Assembly: GCF_900100115.1 (NCBI RefSeq)
Contig: NZ_FNKL01000004.1
Location: forward strand, 620,001-684,000
Length of the DNA: 64,000 nucleotides
Direction of reading: 5' to 3'
Source of the DNA: Chryseobacterium soldanellicola
GTDB taxonomy: Bacteria > Bacteroidota > Bacteroidia > Flavobacteriales > Weeksellaceae
Shown here piece by piece: positions 1 through 9,087 of the stretch. The translations under genes and the position numbers were made by a program. Each line of letters begins with the position of its first letter. Positions within the stretch are counted from its first letter, which is position 1. The notes under the pieces were generated by a model. The model saw only the letters and a list, made by a program, of their open reading frames with translations, ran no database searches and was not told the DNA's origin.

Positions 1-625
1 ACAATTATCTTTTGCGCAGACCGCAAAGGAAATTATTGATAAAAACATCGAATTATCGGGAGGATTAACAAATTGGAAGCTGCTGAATTCAATCTTGCTG
101 CAAGGAAAAGTAATTTTGGGTGTAAAAGATGAATATCCTATAAAAATATATCAGCAACGCCCGAATCTGACGAAAACAGTGATCACCATTAATGGAAAGG
201 AAACCGCCATAGAAGGCTATAATGGGACAAAAGGCTATGCAATGAATTATGCAACCAACAAATTGCAGGAGTACGCAGAATACGTTCCGGAAAGCTTTGA
301 TAACGACTTCATAGACTGGGAAAATAAAGGCTTTGAATCTAAATATTTAGGTAAAGAAAAAGTAGGTGATATTTATTGTCATAAAGTTGAATTAACGAAA
401 AATGTCAACAAGAATATGTATTACTTCGATACAAAATCTTACATGCTCGTAAAAGAAGTGAAAAAAGATGAAACTTTAATCTATTCTGATTACAAGAAAG
501 TAGGAAATCTTACCATGCCTTTCAGAATCGAATCTTCAAGTGTTAAAAAAGATGGAGATTATGTCATGCTTTTAAATAAAGTAGAAATAAATAAGGTATT
601 TCCTGCTAATATTTTTAAATTTTAA
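1..625 (+). CDS. LolA-like outer-membrane lipoprotein-sorting family protein, 5' end outside window
   Basis: The reading frame is open from the first base of the window. Its first visible residues (LSFAQTAKEIIDKNIELSGG) look like the end of a signal peptide (..SFAQ) followed by the mature start, so only about the first 15-20 residues are missing. The rest is beta-rich with the pattern seen in periplasmic LolA/LolB-like proteins of Bacteroidota: GKVILG.., KTVITINGKETAIEGYNG.., then YYFDTKSYMLVKE and MPFRIESSS. The likely place of action is the periplasm or outer membrane; the cargo is unknown. A TTG at 95 is inside the conserved part and is not a credible start. Family assignment is by fold-type similarity, so the exact role is uncertain. 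Confidence 0.65.
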   Translation, partial: QLSFAQTAKEIIDKNIELSGGLTNWKLLNSILLQGKVILGVKDEYPIKIYQQRPNLTKTVITINGKETAIEGYNGTKGYAMNYATNKLQEYAEYVPESFDNDFIDWENKGFESKYLGKEKVGDIYCHKVELTKNVNKNMYYFDTKSYMLVKEVKKDETLIYSDYKKVGNLTMPFRIESSSVKKDGDYVMLLNKVEINKVFPANIFKF

Positions 626-674
626 AAAACCTCAATAAAATAACCGCGGCAAAAGCTGCAAAAAATATGTACTA

Positions 675-1253
675 ATGAAAAAGTTTTTTTTACTGCTGCT
701 TTCTTTTGTAGCCTTCTTTAACAGTTGTGCTCAGAAGAAAACCGAGTCGTCTAAAGCAAAAACCAAAGAACTTATGGGAAAAACAATATACGATTTCAAA
801 GTTCAAGCTTTGGAAGAAGGAAAAGAAATCAATTTTGCGGATTTTAAAGGGAAAAAAATTCTTATCGTAAATACAGCTTCCGAATGTGGGTTTACTCCAC
901 AATATGCTGATTTAGAGAAGGTTTATGAGCAATATAAAGATAAATTGGTGATCGTAGGTTTTCCTGCAAACAATTTTGGAGGGCAAGAGCCGGGAACAAA
1001 TACTGAAATCGGTGCTTTCTGCCAAAAAAATTACGGGGTAACTTTTCCTTTAGCAGCAAAAGTTTCTGTAAAAGGTAGCGATACAGCTCCGATCTTTAAG
1101 TATTTAACTGAAAAAGAGCTTAACGGAGTAAAAAATACAACCATCCTTTGGAATTTTACAAAATTCTTAATCGATGAAAACGGAAAGCTGATTGATACTT
1201 TTGTAAGCACTACAAAGCCTACAGACAATGCAATTACAAAGTATTTAAAATAA
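675..1253 (+). CDS. Glutathione peroxidase family lipoprotein (thiol peroxidase)
   Basis: 192 aa. A lipoprotein-type signal ends at Cys18 (FFNSC), followed by a complete GPx fold. The catalytic residues are visible: Cys71 in NTASECGFTPQY (Cys, not selenocysteine), Gln104 in GFPANNFGGQEPG and Trp159 in ILWNFTKFLID. Such Cys-GPx enzymes usually reduce peroxides with thioredoxin-type donors rather than glutathione; that is family knowledge. The lipid anchor places it in the periplasm or membrane, which is less usual than the cytoplasmic form. It follows the LolA-like gene by 49 nt on the same strand and may be co-transcribed with it. A large inverted repeat lies just downstream. Confidence 0.92.
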   Translation: MKKFFLLLLSFVAFFNSCAQKKTESSKAKTKELMGKTIYDFKVQALEEGKEINFADFKGKKILIVNTASECGFTPQYADLEKVYEQYKDKLVIVGFPANNFGGQEPGTNTEIGAFCQKNYGVTFPLAAKVSVKGSDTAPIFKYLTEKELNGVKNTTILWNFTKFLIDENGKLIDTFVSTTKPTDNAITKYLK

Positions 1254-1266
1254 AGATATTAAAACC

Positions 1267-1342
1267 TTTCGACTCCGCTCAGCGTGACACGTGCAAACAA
1301 TGCAAAATAGTATTAGAAATGTCACGCTGAGCGGAGTCGAAA
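1267..1342. repeat. Perfect 23-bp inverted repeat, dispersed-element type
   Basis: Left arm 1267-1289 and right arm 1320-1342 are perfect reverse complements around a core of CGACTCCGCTCAGCGTGAC; the loop is 30 nt. It sits between convergent genes. A diverged single arm (core TTCGACAAGCTCAGCATGAC) occurs at 21958-21979. It could act as a bidirectional terminator or processing site, but it has no clean T-tract at the stem foot. Confidence 0.85.
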
Positions 1343-1417
1343 CGTTTTTATCATTAAAGTAAATAAGTTTAATATTGTAGAAATTCACAATTCACTTTAT
1401 TCACTTTTCAAATTAAA

Positions 1418-2074
1418 TTATTCATTACTTTTCTCCGCAAAACAAAAAATATTTCCCAATTTTATAGTAGAATAGCCATTGCTTTTTATTTTGGATGAAT
1501 TAATCATTGCCTTAGCTAAAACATCGGTCGGCAAAGGTTTTTGACTTTCCAGCAGGCCTAATTTATTGGCAAATTTTATAATCCTGCTTCCCAAAACTTC
1601 TCCCGTTCTGTCGGAATCTTTTCTTTCGAGCATTCCCGGATTAAAGATGGTAATTTTGTTAAAATGTAGCTGTTTTACAGCTTCTTCCAGCTCGCCTTTC
1701 ATTTTAGAATAGAAAATTTTAGAGTTCGGATTCGCTCCGTAGGCAGAGACTAAAATATAATCATCGACGTTATTTTCTTTTGCGGCTTTGGCAAATTCAT
1801 ATTGATAATCAAAATCAACTTTCCTTTGGGCTTCTTTGCTTCCTGCGGCTTTTAATGTTGTTCCAAGGCATGAAAAAGCAACATCACCTCTTACAGAATC
1901 TTTCCATTCCTCAGGTTTTTCAAAGTCTACAACATGAGTTTTTAACTTTTCATTTTCTATATTCAAAGGTTTTCGTACAAAAACATTCACTTCATTAAAA
2001 TCTTTATCGTCAAGTAATTGATTGACTAAATCTTTTCCTGTGGCACCCGTTGCGCCTATAACCAAAGCTTTCAT
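1418..2074 (-). CDS. NAD(P)-binding Rossmann protein, TIP30/HTATIP2-like atypical SDR
   Basis: 218 aa from the ATG at 2074. I chose this start because the product then opens with MKALVIGATGATGKDL, the dinucleotide-binding loop that begins this family; a further ATG 33 nt upstream would add 11 unrelated residues. Other family features are VAFSCLGTTLKAAGS, and YILVSAYGANPNSKIFYSKMKGELE with the YxxxK-like pair SKMKG. The C-terminal part has FNPGMLERKDSDRTGE. It is probably a cytoplasmic reductase or a NAD(P)H-sensing protein; the substrate is unknown. It converges with the GPx gene. Confidence 0.8.
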   Translation of the reverse strand: MKALVIGATGATGKDLVNQLLDDKDFNEVNVFVRKPLNIENEKLKTHVVDFEKPEEWKDSVRGDVAFSCLGTTLKAAGSKEAQRKVDFDYQYEFAKAAKENNVDDYILVSAYGANPNSKIFYSKMKGELEEAVKQLHFNKITIFNPGMLERKDSDRTGEVLGSRIIKFANKLGLLESQKPLPTDVLAKAMINSSKIKSNGYSTIKLGNIFCFAEKSNE

Positions 2075-2176
2075 AGTGATTTTGTGATTTTGGTTTAAAT
2101 AATTCAATAATTTGTCTTTTAAATTTACAAAATTTTAATAATATTGGTGATTTAAATTTCAAACTAATTAATTCTC

Positions 2177-2530
2177 ATGGACACAAATGAAATTCTCGAT
2201 TATTGTTTAGCCAAAAAAGGAGTTACGGAAACTTTTCCCTTTGATAATGAAACTCTTGTGATGAAAGTAGACACAAAGATGTTTCTTTTGATGCCCTTGG
2301 AAAAACAGCCGCTTCAGATCAATGTAAAAACAGATCCCGAGTGGAGTGCTGAGCTCCGGGAAAGATATCCGCAAATCACGGGTGCCTATCATATGAATAA
2401 AACGCATTGGAATTCGGTAATCACAGAGGGTTTGAAAAAAGAACTTATAGTAAAACTTATTGATCATTCTTATGATCTCGTATTTAAATCTTTAACCAAG
2501 AAGGCTCAGAATACAATTAATAATTTATAA
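2177..2530 (+). CDS. MmcQ/YjbR family DNA-binding-like protein
   Basis: 117 aa, the usual length for the YjbR (CyaY-like fold) family. Typical blocks are visible: LDYCLAKKGVTETFPFDNETLVMKV near the N-terminus, MFLLMPLEKQPLQINVKTDPEWSAELRERYP, and the C-terminal HMNKTHWNSVITEG.. followed by LIDHSYDLVFKSL. Members bind DNA in some reports, but the cellular role is not settled. It lies 16 nt upstream of the large transglutaminase-type gene and may be in the same transcript. Confidence 0.88.
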   Translation: MDTNEILDYCLAKKGVTETFPFDNETLVMKVDTKMFLLMPLEKQPLQINVKTDPEWSAELRERYPQITGAYHMNKTHWNSVITEGLKKELIVKLIDHSYDLVFKSLTKKAQNTINNL

Positions 2531-2545
2531 AACTTAAAATTAAAC

Positions 2546-5500
2546 ATGAGGAAAGTACTTATTTCCGCAATCTATTTTTTATCAATCGGCGCATTGGCAC
2601 AAACTAAGGAAGAAACTAAAACCTGGGACCTTTTGTTGAATAATAAAAGAACGGAAGCCCGAAGTTTTTATGATAAAAATGTAAAGGACAAAAAATTAAG
2701 CAGTTTTGAATCTCTGTTTCTTGATGCTTTGATCGATGAAGAAATGGGAGAAATGGTTTTTGACGAAACTTTTGTTAAAAATTTTGCTGCCTTTAAGCAG
2801 GATGAAGCGTATTTATATCCGATTTTCCGAAGAAGATTTGTAATGAATGATAACGAAAGAAGCGGTCTGGACGATAATTCTTACAAAAAAATAGATTTTC
2901 TGGCCCAGAATGAAACATACGGCGAGACCACTACCATTCTGGAGTATAAATCTACTCTGGACAGGATCAGAAATAACTATAAAGCCGCAGATGAAAGTTT
3001 AGCAAAAATCAAAAGAATTGATAAATGGCAATATGCAGGAGTTTTTGAAAATCTTAACGGAAGTGGACTTTACAACGAATACGACCCCGAAATATATGCT
3101 AAAAACGATAAGCTTTTCAATGCCAACAGTTTTGGAAATGTAGGCTGGTACAACAGAAAATTTGCATCAGGCGACGGATTTGAATTTTTCATGAACGAAA
3201 TAGAGTACGGAAGAGGGATTATGTATGCCCAAAGTTTCGTGGAAAATCCTTCGGAAAGAAAAATTTTACTGGAAGTTGATACCAATACAGAATTCAGATT
3301 ATTTTTAAATGATACCGAAATACTTTCCAGCACCAATGAAGGTTACACAAATAAAGGTGCTCATTTGGTGGAAGTAAACCTGCCGAAAGGGATGAACAGG
3401 CTTTTGCTAAAATTTGACATTGAAGACGCTAAAAGTGCCTTTATGGTGGTGCCTTTTGATTTGAATTTTCAGAAAATTTCAGACCTGAAATATTTTGATA
3501 CGTTTCAGGAATATCAGAAAAGCCAGATTACCCAATTGCAGCCGAAAGAAGTACCTTTAAAATTCGAAAAAAAGTTAAAAGAAAAACTTACACAAAGTCC
3601 TAATAGTTTTTTCTATAAATATCTGTTGGCTTCAGGCTATCTCAATAATTCTCAGAACGATCAGGCAAAGGAAATTATTGATGATCTGGTGAAATCTTAT
3701 CCGAAATCTTCGATGGCTCAATGTCTTTTGGTAACGTATTATTCGAATATTAATGATACTGAAAAAACCAATGAGATTTTTAAAAATATCGAATTAAATG
3801 ATCCCGAATATTATATTGTTCCGATGATTAAGATGACAGACAGCGAGAAGTTTGAGAGCATGCCCATTCAGGATCTTGAAAAATACAGGAATATTTTATA
3901 TAAAACAAAAGCAAAGTCTTTCGGTGAATTTTTTGATGTGATGATCACCATGAGAAACAGGGATGTGAATAAAGCAAAAATGCATATCGCCAATCTTAAA
4001 AAGAACTTTGCCAACAATGAAAAATTCTTTGTGATTTTTACAACGTTGGAAGATTTGGATATAAAAGACCAAAGCTCTACCATAAAAAAGTTTGAAGAAG
4101 TATATGAAAAGAAAAACAGCCCTGATGTAATGGCTACGCTATATTCATATTATGAGAAAGCAAACAGGGTAGAAGATCAGAAGAAAATTCTGAGAAGATA
4201 TATAGAGCTTTATCCTTCGATAAACTCTTTCAGAACCCAATATATTAATCTTCTGAATGACAATGTTCAAAATCCTGAGTACGGAAAAGAGCTTGAAATT
4301 GCTTTGGAAAATTTCCCGTATTCTTATTCTTTGCTGGCTGCAAAAGCGGAATATTTAGCAAAACTTAATAAAAAAACAGAGGCTGTAAAATTTGCAAAGC
4401 TTTCTCTTTCTCATAATACGGAAAATGAAGAAATACATAAGCTGGTAAGAGATATTGATCAGAAAGAAGATGAAATCGCTCAGGTTTCGGTTAAAGATCT
4501 TTATAAGCTTGTCAGTGACCGCAGAAATAAAGCTGTAAAAGGCAAAAAAGGCGTTACAACGCTTTTGGATGAATATATTGTGAATGTTTATGATGAAGGC
4601 GGCTTTAAGAAAAGAAGCACCTATGCTTATGAGATTACTTCTGAAAAGGGGATTGAAGAAATGAAGGAGTATGGCATTAATTATTACGATGATGTAATAA
4701 AATCAGAGATTGTAAAGCCAAACGGAAGCATTATTCCCGGAGAAAAATCGGATGACCAGATCGTATTTACCAATCTTGCTGTGGGCGACGTTATTTTAAT
4801 CCAAAAAGAAAGTCTGGAAAGAAACAGCGGAAGATTTTATAAAGATTTTAATGTAAGCTCGTATTTTAATTCTGAATATCCGGTGGTAGAATCGATTTTT
4901 ACGGTTATTACACCGGAAAATATGACGTATCAGGCGAAAAGCAATAATAAAGAAGTTATTCCCACAAAGAAAAAAATAGGAAATAAATTATACCAAACAT
5001 GGAAACTGGATAATCTTGAAGAAATAGACCTGGATGAATATTACGGGCCAAGTTATTATGATACAACGATTTCCGTGACAGCAAACTCTATTAAAACATG
5101 GCAGGAAATTTCGAACTGGTATGCAGATTTAACAAGGAAAAGTCTGGTTTCCGACAGAGTTGTAGAAAAAGCTTTCAAAGAGATTTTTCCGAACGGAATT
5201 TCCGGAATGAACGAAACAGAAAAAGCAGAAAAAATTTATAATTATATTGAAAAAAATGTCACTTACAGTTCCGTAGACTTTCGCCAGAGTGGATATATCC
5301 CGCAGAAACCCTCTAAAACACTTATTACAAAACTGGGAGACTGTAAAGATCTTTCGACCCTATTTGTAATTTTAGGAAATCAGGCTGGATTGAAATCAAA
5401 TCTTGTGTTGGTTCAGACCAATAATAATTCTGCGCAACGCTTGATCTTACCTAATTTAAGTTTCAACCATTGTATCGTGAAAGTAAATCTTGACGGGAAA

Positions 5501-6298
5501 GAAAATTATCTTGAAATGACAGATAAATATTTGCCGTTTAATTCTGTAGTTAAAGGAAATTATAAAGCAAAAGGACTGGTTATTAATACGGATAAAAATG
5601 CAAAAGATTCAACAGATTTGATTGAGATTCCGATTGCTAACAATACAAAAACGTCTTTTAAAACGATAAGTGAAGTAAATATTAATGGTGATGATCAAAA
5701 TTTCCTCACAAAACAGTATGTAATGGGAGAAACAAAAAGTTATTACAATGATTTCTTCCAGGATTCTCAAACGGATGACTACCGCAAGAAAAATCTGGAG
5801 GAAGAATATGGTGCCGTTTTAGATAAAGTAATCAGTGTAAAAAATGTGAAATTGCTTGACGGAAAAGACCTTACTTCAAAACCGCTTTCCTATGAAGTTC
5901 ATTTTAATATTAATGATAAGCCTCAGTCTGTCGGAAGTTTAAAAATTATGAAAATTCCTTTTGTTACAAAGCCTTTTACTAAAGAAGTTGTCGCAACAGA
6001 AAACAGGAAAACAGATATTCAATATACCAAATACGAAAAGCAGAATGATTATTTCGAAGAAATATATTTGAATATTCCGGAAAACATGAAATTTATAGAA
6101 ATCCCTGAGAATAAAACATTGGCGTATAATAATTTTAAGTATTCCATCAATTATGAGCTGCAGAAAAATAATAAGCTGAAGATTACAAGAATTGCAAATA
6201 CACCTTGGGATAATATTAAGAAAGAACAATATCCTGAATTTAAAAAATTCGTAGAAGATGCAATTAATACAGAAAATCAGATCTTAGGATATAAATAA
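2546..6298 (+). CDS. Exported TPR / DUF3857 / transglutaminase-like protein
   Basis: 1250 aa. A Sec signal peptide (MRKVLISAIYFLSIGALAQ) is followed by a long helical, TPR-like region (roughly residues 30-650). A DUF3857-type beta domain follows (about 660-850, with DEYIVNVYDEGGFKKRSTYAYEIT), then a transglutaminase-like domain. In the latter the triad is recognisable: Cys933 in LGDCKDLSTLF, a His in SFNHCIVKVN and an Asp in LEMTDKYLP. Family members are periplasmic; whether they act as proteases, cross-linkers or non-enzymatic scaffolds is unknown. The combination is common in Flavobacteriia. A bidirectional hairpin terminator follows directly. Confidence 0.88.
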   Translation: MRKVLISAIYFLSIGALAQTKEETKTWDLLLNNKRTEARSFYDKNVKDKKLSSFESLFLDALIDEEMGEMVFDETFVKNFAAFKQDEAYLYPIFRRRFVMNDNERSGLDDNSYKKIDFLAQNETYGETTTILEYKSTLDRIRNNYKAADESLAKIKRIDKWQYAGVFENLNGSGLYNEYDPEIYAKNDKLFNANSFGNVGWYNRKFASGDGFEFFMNEIEYGRGIMYAQSFVENPSERKILLEVDTNTEFRLFLNDTEILSSTNEGYTNKGAHLVEVNLPKGMNRLLLKFDIEDAKSAFMVVPFDLNFQKISDLKYFDTFQEYQKSQITQLQPKEVPLKFEKKLKEKLTQSPNSFFYKYLLASGYLNNSQNDQAKEIIDDLVKSYPKSSMAQCLLVTYYSNINDTEKTNEIFKNIELNDPEYYIVPMIKMTDSEKFESMPIQDLEKYRNILYKTKAKSFGEFFDVMITMRNRDVNKAKMHIANLKKNFANNEKFFVIFTTLEDLDIKDQSSTIKKFEEVYEKKNSPDVMATLYSYYEKANRVEDQKKILRRYIELYPSINSFRTQYINLLNDNVQNPEYGKELEIALENFPYSYSLLAAKAEYLAKLNKKTEAVKFAKLSLSHNTENEEIHKLVRDIDQKEDEIAQVSVKDLYKLVSDRRNKAVKGKKGVTTLLDEYIVNVYDEGGFKKRSTYAYEITSEKGIEEMKEYGINYYDDVIKSEIVKPNGSIIPGEKSDDQIVFTNLAVGDVILIQKESLERNSGRFYKDFNVSSYFNSEYPVVESIFTVITPENMTYQAKSNNKEVIPTKKKIGNKLYQTWKLDNLEEIDLDEYYGPSYYDTTISVTANSIKTWQEISNWYADLTRKSLVSDRVVEKAFKEIFPNGISGMNETEKAEKIYNYIEKNVTYSSVDFRQSGYIPQKPSKTLITKLGDCKDLSTLFVILGNQAGLKSNLVLVQTNNNSAQRLILPNLSFNHCIVKVNLDGKENYLEMTDKYLPFNSVVKGNYKAKGLVINTDKNAKDSTDLIEIPIANNTKTSFKTISEVNINGDDQNFLTKQYVMGETKSYYNDFFQDSQTDDYRKKNLEEEYGAVLDKVISVKNVKLLDGKDLTSKPLSYEVHFNINDKPQSVGSLKIMKIPFVTKPFTKEVVATENRKTDIQYTKYEKQNDYFEEIYLNIPENMKFIEIPENKTLAYNNFKYSINYELQKNNKLKITRIANTPWDNIKKEQYPEFKKFVEDAINTENQILGYK

Positions 6299-6303
6299 TA
6301 AAG

Positions 6304-6337
6304 AAAAATGCTTACAAAATTTGTAAGCATTTTTTAT
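6304..6337. terminator. Bidirectional rho-independent terminator
   Basis: Stem AATGCTTACAA / TTGTAAGCATT with a 3-nt loop, flanked by A-tract and T-tract, between the convergent transglutaminase-like gene and ribF. Confidence 0.88.
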
Positions 6338-6339
6338 TT

Positions 6340-7260
6340 TTAAAAAGTAAACTCTTCGGTTAATCTTTTATCTTCGTCAAGCCTTTCAATTAATTTTTCC
6401 AGTCCCTCAAATTTGATTTCGTCATGAAGAAAATCTCTGAATTTTACTGTAATTTTTTCGTCGTAAATATCTCCTTCAAAATCAAGGATATAAACTTCTA
6501 CGGTTAATTTTTCTCCGTTTACAGTTGGGTTGGTACCAACACTCAACATTCCTTTATATTGTTGATCTTTAACAAAAACTTCCACAATATAAGCTCCTTT
6601 TTTAGGTAAAAGCTTGATAGATTCCGTTTCAATATTAGCCGTTGGATAGCCGATTGTTCTGCCGATTTTCTTGCCGTGGGCCACCGTTCCCGAAACAGAG
6701 TAGAAGTAGCCTAACATTTCATTGGCTTCTTTGATATTTCCTGCTAAAAGGGCATTGCGAACCTTGGTAGAGCTGATATTATTTTCATGAATATTGATTG
6801 CTTCCATTTGTTCAACCTCAAAATCAAGTTCTTTTGATAATTTTTGAAGCAATTCAAAATTTCCGCTTTTATTTTTTCCGAAAGAATGGTCGTAGCCTAT
6901 AATTAAATATTTTACGTTTAATTTTTCAATTAAAATCTGACGAACAAATTCTTCACCCGTTAAGTTTCTGAATTCTTCATCAAATTCTTTTAGGAATAAA
7001 TGATCAATGCCGTATTTTCCCAGTAAATATTTTTTTTCCTCCAACGTATTCAGAAGTTTCAGATCTTCATCAGGATTAAAAACAAATCTCGGATGTGGCC
7101 AAAAAGTAAGGACAGCCGTCTCCAAATTGTTCTCTGAACCCACCTTTGTCAATTCGTCGATAATACTTTTATGCCCGAGATGCACCCCATCAAACATACC
7201 CAAAGACAATGCTAGAGGCTTTTGAGAAGAATAATCTGTAAAATTCTTGAAAACTTTCAA
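6340..7260 (-). CDS. ribF: Bifunctional riboflavin kinase / FAD synthetase
   Basis: 306 aa, normal length. The N-terminal nucleotidyltransferase half shows SLGMFDGVHLGH (HLGH at residues 27-30), FWPHPRFVF and ISSTKVRNALL. The C-terminal flavokinase half shows HGKKIGRTIGYPTANIE and SVGTNPTVNG..EVYILDFEGDIY. The enzyme makes FMN from riboflavin with ATP and then FAD. It is monocistronic here, with its own -7 box about 20 nt upstream and a shared terminator downstream. Confidence 0.97.
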   Translation of the reverse strand: MKVFKNFTDYSSQKPLALSLGMFDGVHLGHKSIIDELTKVGSENNLETAVLTFWPHPRFVFNPDEDLKLLNTLEEKKYLLGKYGIDHLFLKEFDEEFRNLTGEEFVRQILIEKLNVKYLIIGYDHSFGKNKSGNFELLQKLSKELDFEVEQMEAINIHENNISSTKVRNALLAGNIKEANEMLGYFYSVSGTVAHGKKIGRTIGYPTANIETESIKLLPKKGAYIVEVFVKDQQYKGMLSVGTNPTVNGEKLTVEVYILDFEGDIYDEKITVKFRDFLHDEIKFEGLEKLIERLDEDKRLTEEFTF

Positions 7261-7279
7261 AACGGAAAAAATTTGACTG

Positions 7280-7287
7280 CAAATATA
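7280..7287 (-). promoter_or_regulatory. Probable -7 box of ribF
   Basis: On the minus strand this reads TATATTTG, an exact TAnnTTTG box, 19 nt before the ribF start. A candidate TTG lies 26 nt further upstream, a little too far for the usual 17-23 nt spacing. Confidence 0.6.
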
Positions 7288-7321
7288 GGAAATAATGTAC
7301 TAAATTAATGTAACAATATAA

Positions 7322-7413
7322 CAATGTAGCAATTTAACAACGTATAATGCAAACTAAATTCTGCTACCAGTAATTTGATTGGTAAACTGCTACATTGGTA
7401 TATTGCTACATTG
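7322..7413. repeat. AT-rich inverted repeat between ribF and atpD
   Basis: CAATGTAGCAAT (7322-7333) pairs with ATTGCTACATTG (7402-7413). Around them are degenerate direct repeats of the TGTAACAAT / TGTAGCAAT / GCTACATTG kind. It occupies the divergent ribF/atpD spacer. Confidence 0.75.
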
Positions 7414-7448
7414 ACCCAAAAGTATGATAAAAATCTGTTTTTTACCAA

Positions 7449-7478
7449 TTGCAGGTTAATGAAGAATCATTATATTTG
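7449..7478 (+). promoter_or_regulatory. Promoter of atpD (TTG-19-TATATTTG)
   Basis: TTG at 7449-7451, a 19-nt spacer, and TATATTTG at 7471-7478; atpD starts at 7499. This matches the Flavobacteriia sigma-A consensus TTG-N17-23-TAnnTTTG. Confidence 0.8.
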
Positions 7479-7498
7479 CACCAAGAAAAAATTTAGCA

Positions 7499-9007
7499 AT
7501 GGCAAACCAAATTAAAGGAAAAATTTCTCAAATTATTGGTCCTGTAATCGATGTAGTTTTTAATAATGTGGAAGCAATTCCAAGTATTTATGACGCGTTG
7601 GAAATTACAAAAGGAAACGGTGAAAAAGTAGTCTTAGAAGTAGAACAACATATTGGTGAAGATACAGTAAGATGTATCGCAATGGATGCTACAGACGGTC
7701 TTCAAAGAGGGCAGGAGGTAATCGGATACGGAAATCCTATTATGATGCCAATCGGTGAAGCTGTAAACGGAAGACTATTCAACGTTGTTGGTGATGCTAT
7801 CGACGGGCTTCAAAATATTTCTAAGGAAGGTGGTCTTCCCATTCACAGACCAGCTCCAAAATTTGATCAGCTTTCAACTTCTGCAGAAGTTTTATTTACA
7901 GGTATTAAAGTAATCGATTTAGTTGAGCCTTACGCAAAAGGAGGTAAAATTGGTTTGTTCGGTGGTGCCGGTGTAGGTAAAACAGTATTGATCCAGGAGT
8001 TGATTAACAATATTGCAAAAGGACACGGGGGTCTTTCTGTTTTTGCCGGTGTAGGTGAAAGAACGAGAGAAGGAAATGACCTTTTGAGAGAGATGCTTGA
8101 GTCAGGTATTATTAAATACGGTGATGATTTCATGCACTCTATGGAAAACGGAGGTTGGGATCTTTCTAAAGTAGATTTAGAAGCTATGAAAGATTCAAAA
8201 GCGGCATTCGTTTTCGGACAAATGAACGAGCCACCTGGAGCAAGAGCGAGAGTAGCACTTTCCGGTCTTACTTTAGCTGAGTACTACAGAGACGGTGGAG
8301 AAAGCGGACAAGGTAGAGACGTACTTTTCTTCGTAGATAATATCTTCCGTTTTACACAGGCTGGTTCTGAGGTATCTGCACTTCTTGGTCGTATGCCATC
8401 TGCGGTAGGTTACCAACCGACATTGGCATCTGAAATGGGTGCGATGCAGGAAAGAATTACTTCAACTAAAAATGGTTCAATTACTTCAGTACAAGCGGTT
8501 TATGTACCTGCGGATGACTTAACTGACCCGGCTCCTGCAACTACATTTGCTCACTTGGATGCAACTACGGTACTAGACAGAAAAATCGCTTCATTAGGTA
8601 TTTATCCGGCAGTAGATCCATTGGCTTCAACGTCAAGAATCTTAGCTCCTGAAATTATCGGTGACGAACACTATGACTGTGCTCAAAGAGTAAAAGAAAT
8701 TCTTCAAAGATACAAAGCGCTTCAGGATATTATCGCAATCTTAGGGATGGAAGAACTTTCTGAAGAAGATAAGTCAGTTGTTTACCGTGCGAGAAAAGTT
8801 CAGAGATTCTTATCTCAGCCTTTCCACGTTGCTGAACAGTTTACAGGTATTCCGGGATCATTGGTAGATATCAAAGATACGATCAAAGGATTCAACATGA
8901 TTATGGATGGTGAATTAGATCACTTACCGGAAGCTGCTTTCAACTTGAAAGGAACTATCGAAGAAGCTATCGCAGCAGGACAAAAAATGTTAGCTGATAA
9001 CGCTTAA
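7499..9007 (+). CDS. atpD: F1Fo ATP synthase subunit beta
   Basis: 502 aa, full length. The catalytic nucleotide-binding subunit of F1: Walker A GGAGVGKT at residues 155-162, the catalytic Glu region GERTREGNDL, and Walker B in DVLFFVDNIFRFTQAGSEVSALLGRMPSAVGYQPTL (split here as successive blocks DVLFFVDNIF and RFTQAGSEVS). It also has the DPAPATTFAHLDATTVL signature. It is the first gene of a two-gene atpDC unit; the remaining atp genes are not in this window, an arrangement known in Flavobacteriia. Confidence 0.99.
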   Translation: MANQIKGKISQIIGPVIDVVFNNVEAIPSIYDALEITKGNGEKVVLEVEQHIGEDTVRCIAMDATDGLQRGQEVIGYGNPIMMPIGEAVNGRLFNVVGDAIDGLQNISKEGGLPIHRPAPKFDQLSTSAEVLFTGIKVIDLVEPYAKGGKIGLFGGAGVGKTVLIQELINNIAKGHGGLSVFAGVGERTREGNDLLREMLESGIIKYGDDFMHSMENGGWDLSKVDLEAMKDSKAAFVFGQMNEPPGARARVALSGLTLAEYYRDGGESGQGRDVLFFVDNIFRFTQAGSEVSALLGRMPSAVGYQPTLASEMGAMQERITSTKNGSITSVQAVYVPADDLTDPAPATTFAHLDATTVLDRKIASLGIYPAVDPLASTSRILAPEIIGDEHYDCAQRVKEILQRYKALQDIIAILGMEELSEEDKSVVYRARKVQRFLSQPFHVAEQFTGIPGSLVDIKDTIKGFNMIMDGELDHLPEAAFNLKGTIEEAIAAGQKMLADNA

Positions 9008-9030
9008 TTAGAAAAATAGAATAAAGAAAA

Positions 9031-9073
9031 AAGAGTAAAGACACTCTCTCTTTTTTCTCTTCTCTTTACTCTT
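9031..9073. other. Intercistronic stem-loop between atpD and atpC
   Basis: AAGAGTAAAGA (9031-9041) pairs with TCTTTACTCTT (9063-9073) around a 21-nt pyrimidine-rich loop. There is no T-tract after the stem, so it looks more like an mRNA-stability or processing element that could set the beta:epsilon ratio than a terminator. Confidence 0.6.
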
Positions 9074-9087
9074 TAATCTAAAAAGAA

